From Lutibacter sp. UBA4458 (GTDB lineage: Bacteria > Bacteroidota > Bacteroidia > Flavobacteriales > Flavobacteriaceae), in contig DGOU01000021.1 of assembly GCA_002390165.1 (NCBI GenBank), positions 702-9,310 of the forward strand: a stretch of DNA of 8,609 nt. Reading direction: 5' to 3'. Position 1 is the stretch's first letter. Each line of letters starts with the position of its first letter. Positions 6,802 through 8,609 of the stretch are shown piece by piece. A program made the translations under genes and the position numbers. The notes below the pieces were generated by a model that ran no database searches, was not told where the DNA came from, and was given only the letters and a program-made list of their open reading frames with translations.

Positions 6802-8609
6802 ATGACAAAATTAAACTCAAAAATACCAGAAGGACCAATAGCTGAAAAATGGGAGAACTACAAAGCTCACACCAATTTAGTTAATCCTTCTAACCGTAGA
6901 AAATTAGATGTAATTATTATTGGATCAGGACTTGCAGGTGGAGCAGCAGCAGCTACTTTAGGCGAAGCAGGATACAATGTAAAAGTATTTTATTTTCAAG
7001 ATAGCCCTCGTCGTGCACACTCCATTGCTGCACAAGGAGGTATTAACGCTTCTAAAAATTACAAAAATGATAACGATAGTGATTATCGTTTATTTTATGA
7101 TACCGTAAAAGGTGGTGATTATAGAGGCCGTGAAGAAAATGTATATAGATTAGCACAATTAAGTGGTAATATTATTGATCAATGTGTAGCGCAAGGCGTG
7201 CCTTTTGCACGTGAATATGGAGGAACTTTAGCAAACCGGTCTTTTGGTGGAGCTCAAGTTTCAAGAACTTTTTACGCATCTGGAGCAACCGGACAACAAT
7301 TGTTATTAGGAGCTTACAGCTCAATGAACCGCCAAGTAAAAGAAGGAACTGTTAAAGCATACAGTCGTCATGAAATGCTAGATGTGGTTATTGTAGATGG
7401 CAAAGCTCGCGGAATTATTGCTAGAGATTTAGTAACAGGTAAAATTGAACGTTTTGGAGCTCACGCGGTAGTAGTTGCTTCTGGTGGCTATGGAAATGTT
7501 TTCTTTTTATCTACTAATGCAATGAATTGTAACGCAACTGCATCTTGGAAAATTTATAAAAAAGGCGCATATTTTGCAAATCCTTGTTTTGCACAAATTC
7601 ACCCAACTTGTATTCCAGTTTCAGGAGAACATCAAAGTAAATTGACCTTAATGTCAGAATCTTTACGTAATGATGGAAGAATTTGGGTTCCTAAAAACAT
7701 AGAAGATGTAAAAGCAATTAGAGAAGGGAAATTAAAACCAACTGAAATTGCGGAAGAAAATAGAGATTATTACTTAGAACGTCGTTATCCTGCATTTGGT
7801 AACTTAGTTCCTCGTGATGTAGCATCTAGGGCAGCAAAAGAACGTTGCGATGCTGGTTATGGTGTAAACAAAGCTGGTTTTGCAGTTTACTTAGATTTTG
7901 AGGATGCAATTAATAGATTAGGAAAAGATATAGTTAAAGAACGTTATGGCAACTTGTTTGATATGTATGAAAACATTACAGGCGACAATCCTTACGTTAC
8001 TCCAATGATGATTTATCCTGCTTCTCATTATACTATGGGAGGAACTTGGGTAGATTATGAAACTATGACTACAATCCCTGGATTATATTCTATTGGGGAA
8101 GCAAATTTCTCTGATCATGGTGCAAACCGATTAGGAGCTTCTTCATTAATGCAATGTTTATGTGATGGCTATTTTGTGTTGCCAGGAACCATTGGTAATT
8201 ATTTAAATGAAGATATTCATACAGGTCCAATAACTACAGATACTGCTGAATTTGATGAGGCAGAAAAAGAAGTAACCGATTTAATAGCTAAATTATTTGC
8301 TATTAAAGGTTCTAAATCTGTGGATTATTTCCATAAAAAACTTGGAAAAGTGATGTGGGATAAAGTAGGTTTATCTCGTAATGAAAAAGGTTTAAAGGAA
8401 GCAATTGCCGAAATAAAAGAAATTAGAGATGCTTTTTGGAAAGATGTGAAAGTTACAGGTAAAGCAAATCAATTTAATAACGAATTGGAAAAAGCAATTC
8501 GTGTAGCAGACTTTTTAGAATTAGCTGAATTAATGGCAGTTGATGCTTTAAATAGAAAAGAATCTTGTGGTGCACATTACCGTGAAGAATCTGTTGAATT
8601 AGATGGCGC
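6802..8609 (+). CDS. sdhA: Succinate dehydrogenase/fumarate reductase flavoprotein subunit (cluster 2, partial)
   Basis: An open frame of 602 codons from ATG 6802 runs off the right edge; roughly 60 C-terminal residues are missing, judged from the family length of about 665. The FAD fold motif [14 protein letters not shown] lies near residues 38-51. The covalent FAD histidine is H73 ([11 protein letters not shown]). Candidate active-site residues are H267 (IHPTCIP), R338 (VPRDVASRA), H409 (HYTMGG) and R443 ([10 protein letters not shown]). There is no signal peptide, so it is cytoplasmic. The sequence resembles the usual single SdhA of Bacteroidota as I remember it, including GASSLMQ and DGYFVLP after the arginine, so this is probably the housekeeping enzyme. 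It has eight cysteines (C128, C243, C262, C270, C349, C452, C454, C589), of which only C589 is shared with the cluster 1 copy. An sdhB gene is expected just beyond the window. Confidence 0.95.
   Translation, partial: MTKLNSKIPEGPIAEKWENYKAHTNLVNPSNRRKLDVIIIGSGLAGGAAAATLGEAGYNVKVFYFQDSPRRAHSIAAQGGINASKNYKNDNDSDYRLFYDTVKGGDYRGREENVYRLAQLSGNIIDQCVAQGVPFAREYGGTLANRSFGGAQVSRTFYASGATGQQLLLGAYSSMNRQVKEGTVKAYSRHEMLDVVIVDGKARGIIARDLVTGKIERFGAHAVVVASGGYGNVFFLSTNAMNCNATASWKIYKKGAYFANPCFAQIHPTCIPVSGEHQSKLTLMSESLRNDGRIWVPKNIEDVKAIREGKLKPTEIAEENRDYYLERRYPAFGNLVPRDVASRAAKERCDAGYGVNKAGFAVYLDFEDAINRLGKDIVKERYGNLFDMYENITGDNPYVTPMMIYPASHYTMGGTWVDYETMTTIPGLYSIGEANFSDHGANRLGASSLMQCLCDGYFVLPGTIGNYLNEDIHTGPITTDTAEFDEAEKEVTDLIAKLFAIKGSKSVDYFHKKLGKVMWDKVGLSRNEKGLKEAIAEIKEIRDAFWKDVKVTGKANQFNNELEKAIRVADFLELAELMAVDALNRKESCGAHYREESVELDG

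Overview
The window looks like chromosomal DNA from a member of the Bacteroidota, most likely a low-GC marine-type Flavobacteriaceae. The reasons are a very AT-rich base composition, A-rich leaders without clear Shine-Dalgarno motifs, a TAnnTTTG-type -7 promoter box, and protein sequences close to those remembered from flavobacteria. The genus assignment is open.

Layout from left to right. Positions 1-2474 (minus strand) hold most of a large secreted protein built of Asp-box (BNR/sortilin-like) repeats; its C-terminus lies beyond the left edge. Next come a short gap and a strong hairpin terminator (2522-2563). Positions 2579-5949 (minus strand) hold a complete three-gene cluster in the order sdhC-sdhA-sdhB, encoding a menaquinone-type succinate dehydrogenase/fumarate reductase. 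A 190-bp AT-rich divergent intergenic region (5950-6139) contains a good -7 box for the rightward operon and two inverted repeats. Positions 6140-8609 (plus strand) hold a second, paralogous cluster: a complete sdhC and an sdhA cut by the right edge. The matching sdhB would be expected just beyond it.

Each cluster would make a membrane-bound complex: a flavoprotein (SdhA, covalent FAD, dicarboxylate site), an iron-sulfur protein (SdhB) and a five-helix dihaem cytochrome b anchor (SdhC). Together they couple succinate/fumarate interconversion to the quinone pool. The main point of interest is that two such complexes are encoded head to head from one shared control region. By eye the two SdhA proteins are about two-thirds identical over their first 100 residues, so they are diverged paralogues, not a recent duplication. 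They differ in cysteine content, in a residue beside the active-site arginine, and in the loops and one buried residue of their SdhC anchors. This suggests, but does not prove, division of labour (for example succinate oxidation versus fumarate reduction, or aerobic versus low-oxygen use). No mobile elements, tRNA or rRNA genes, or CRISPR arrays were seen.
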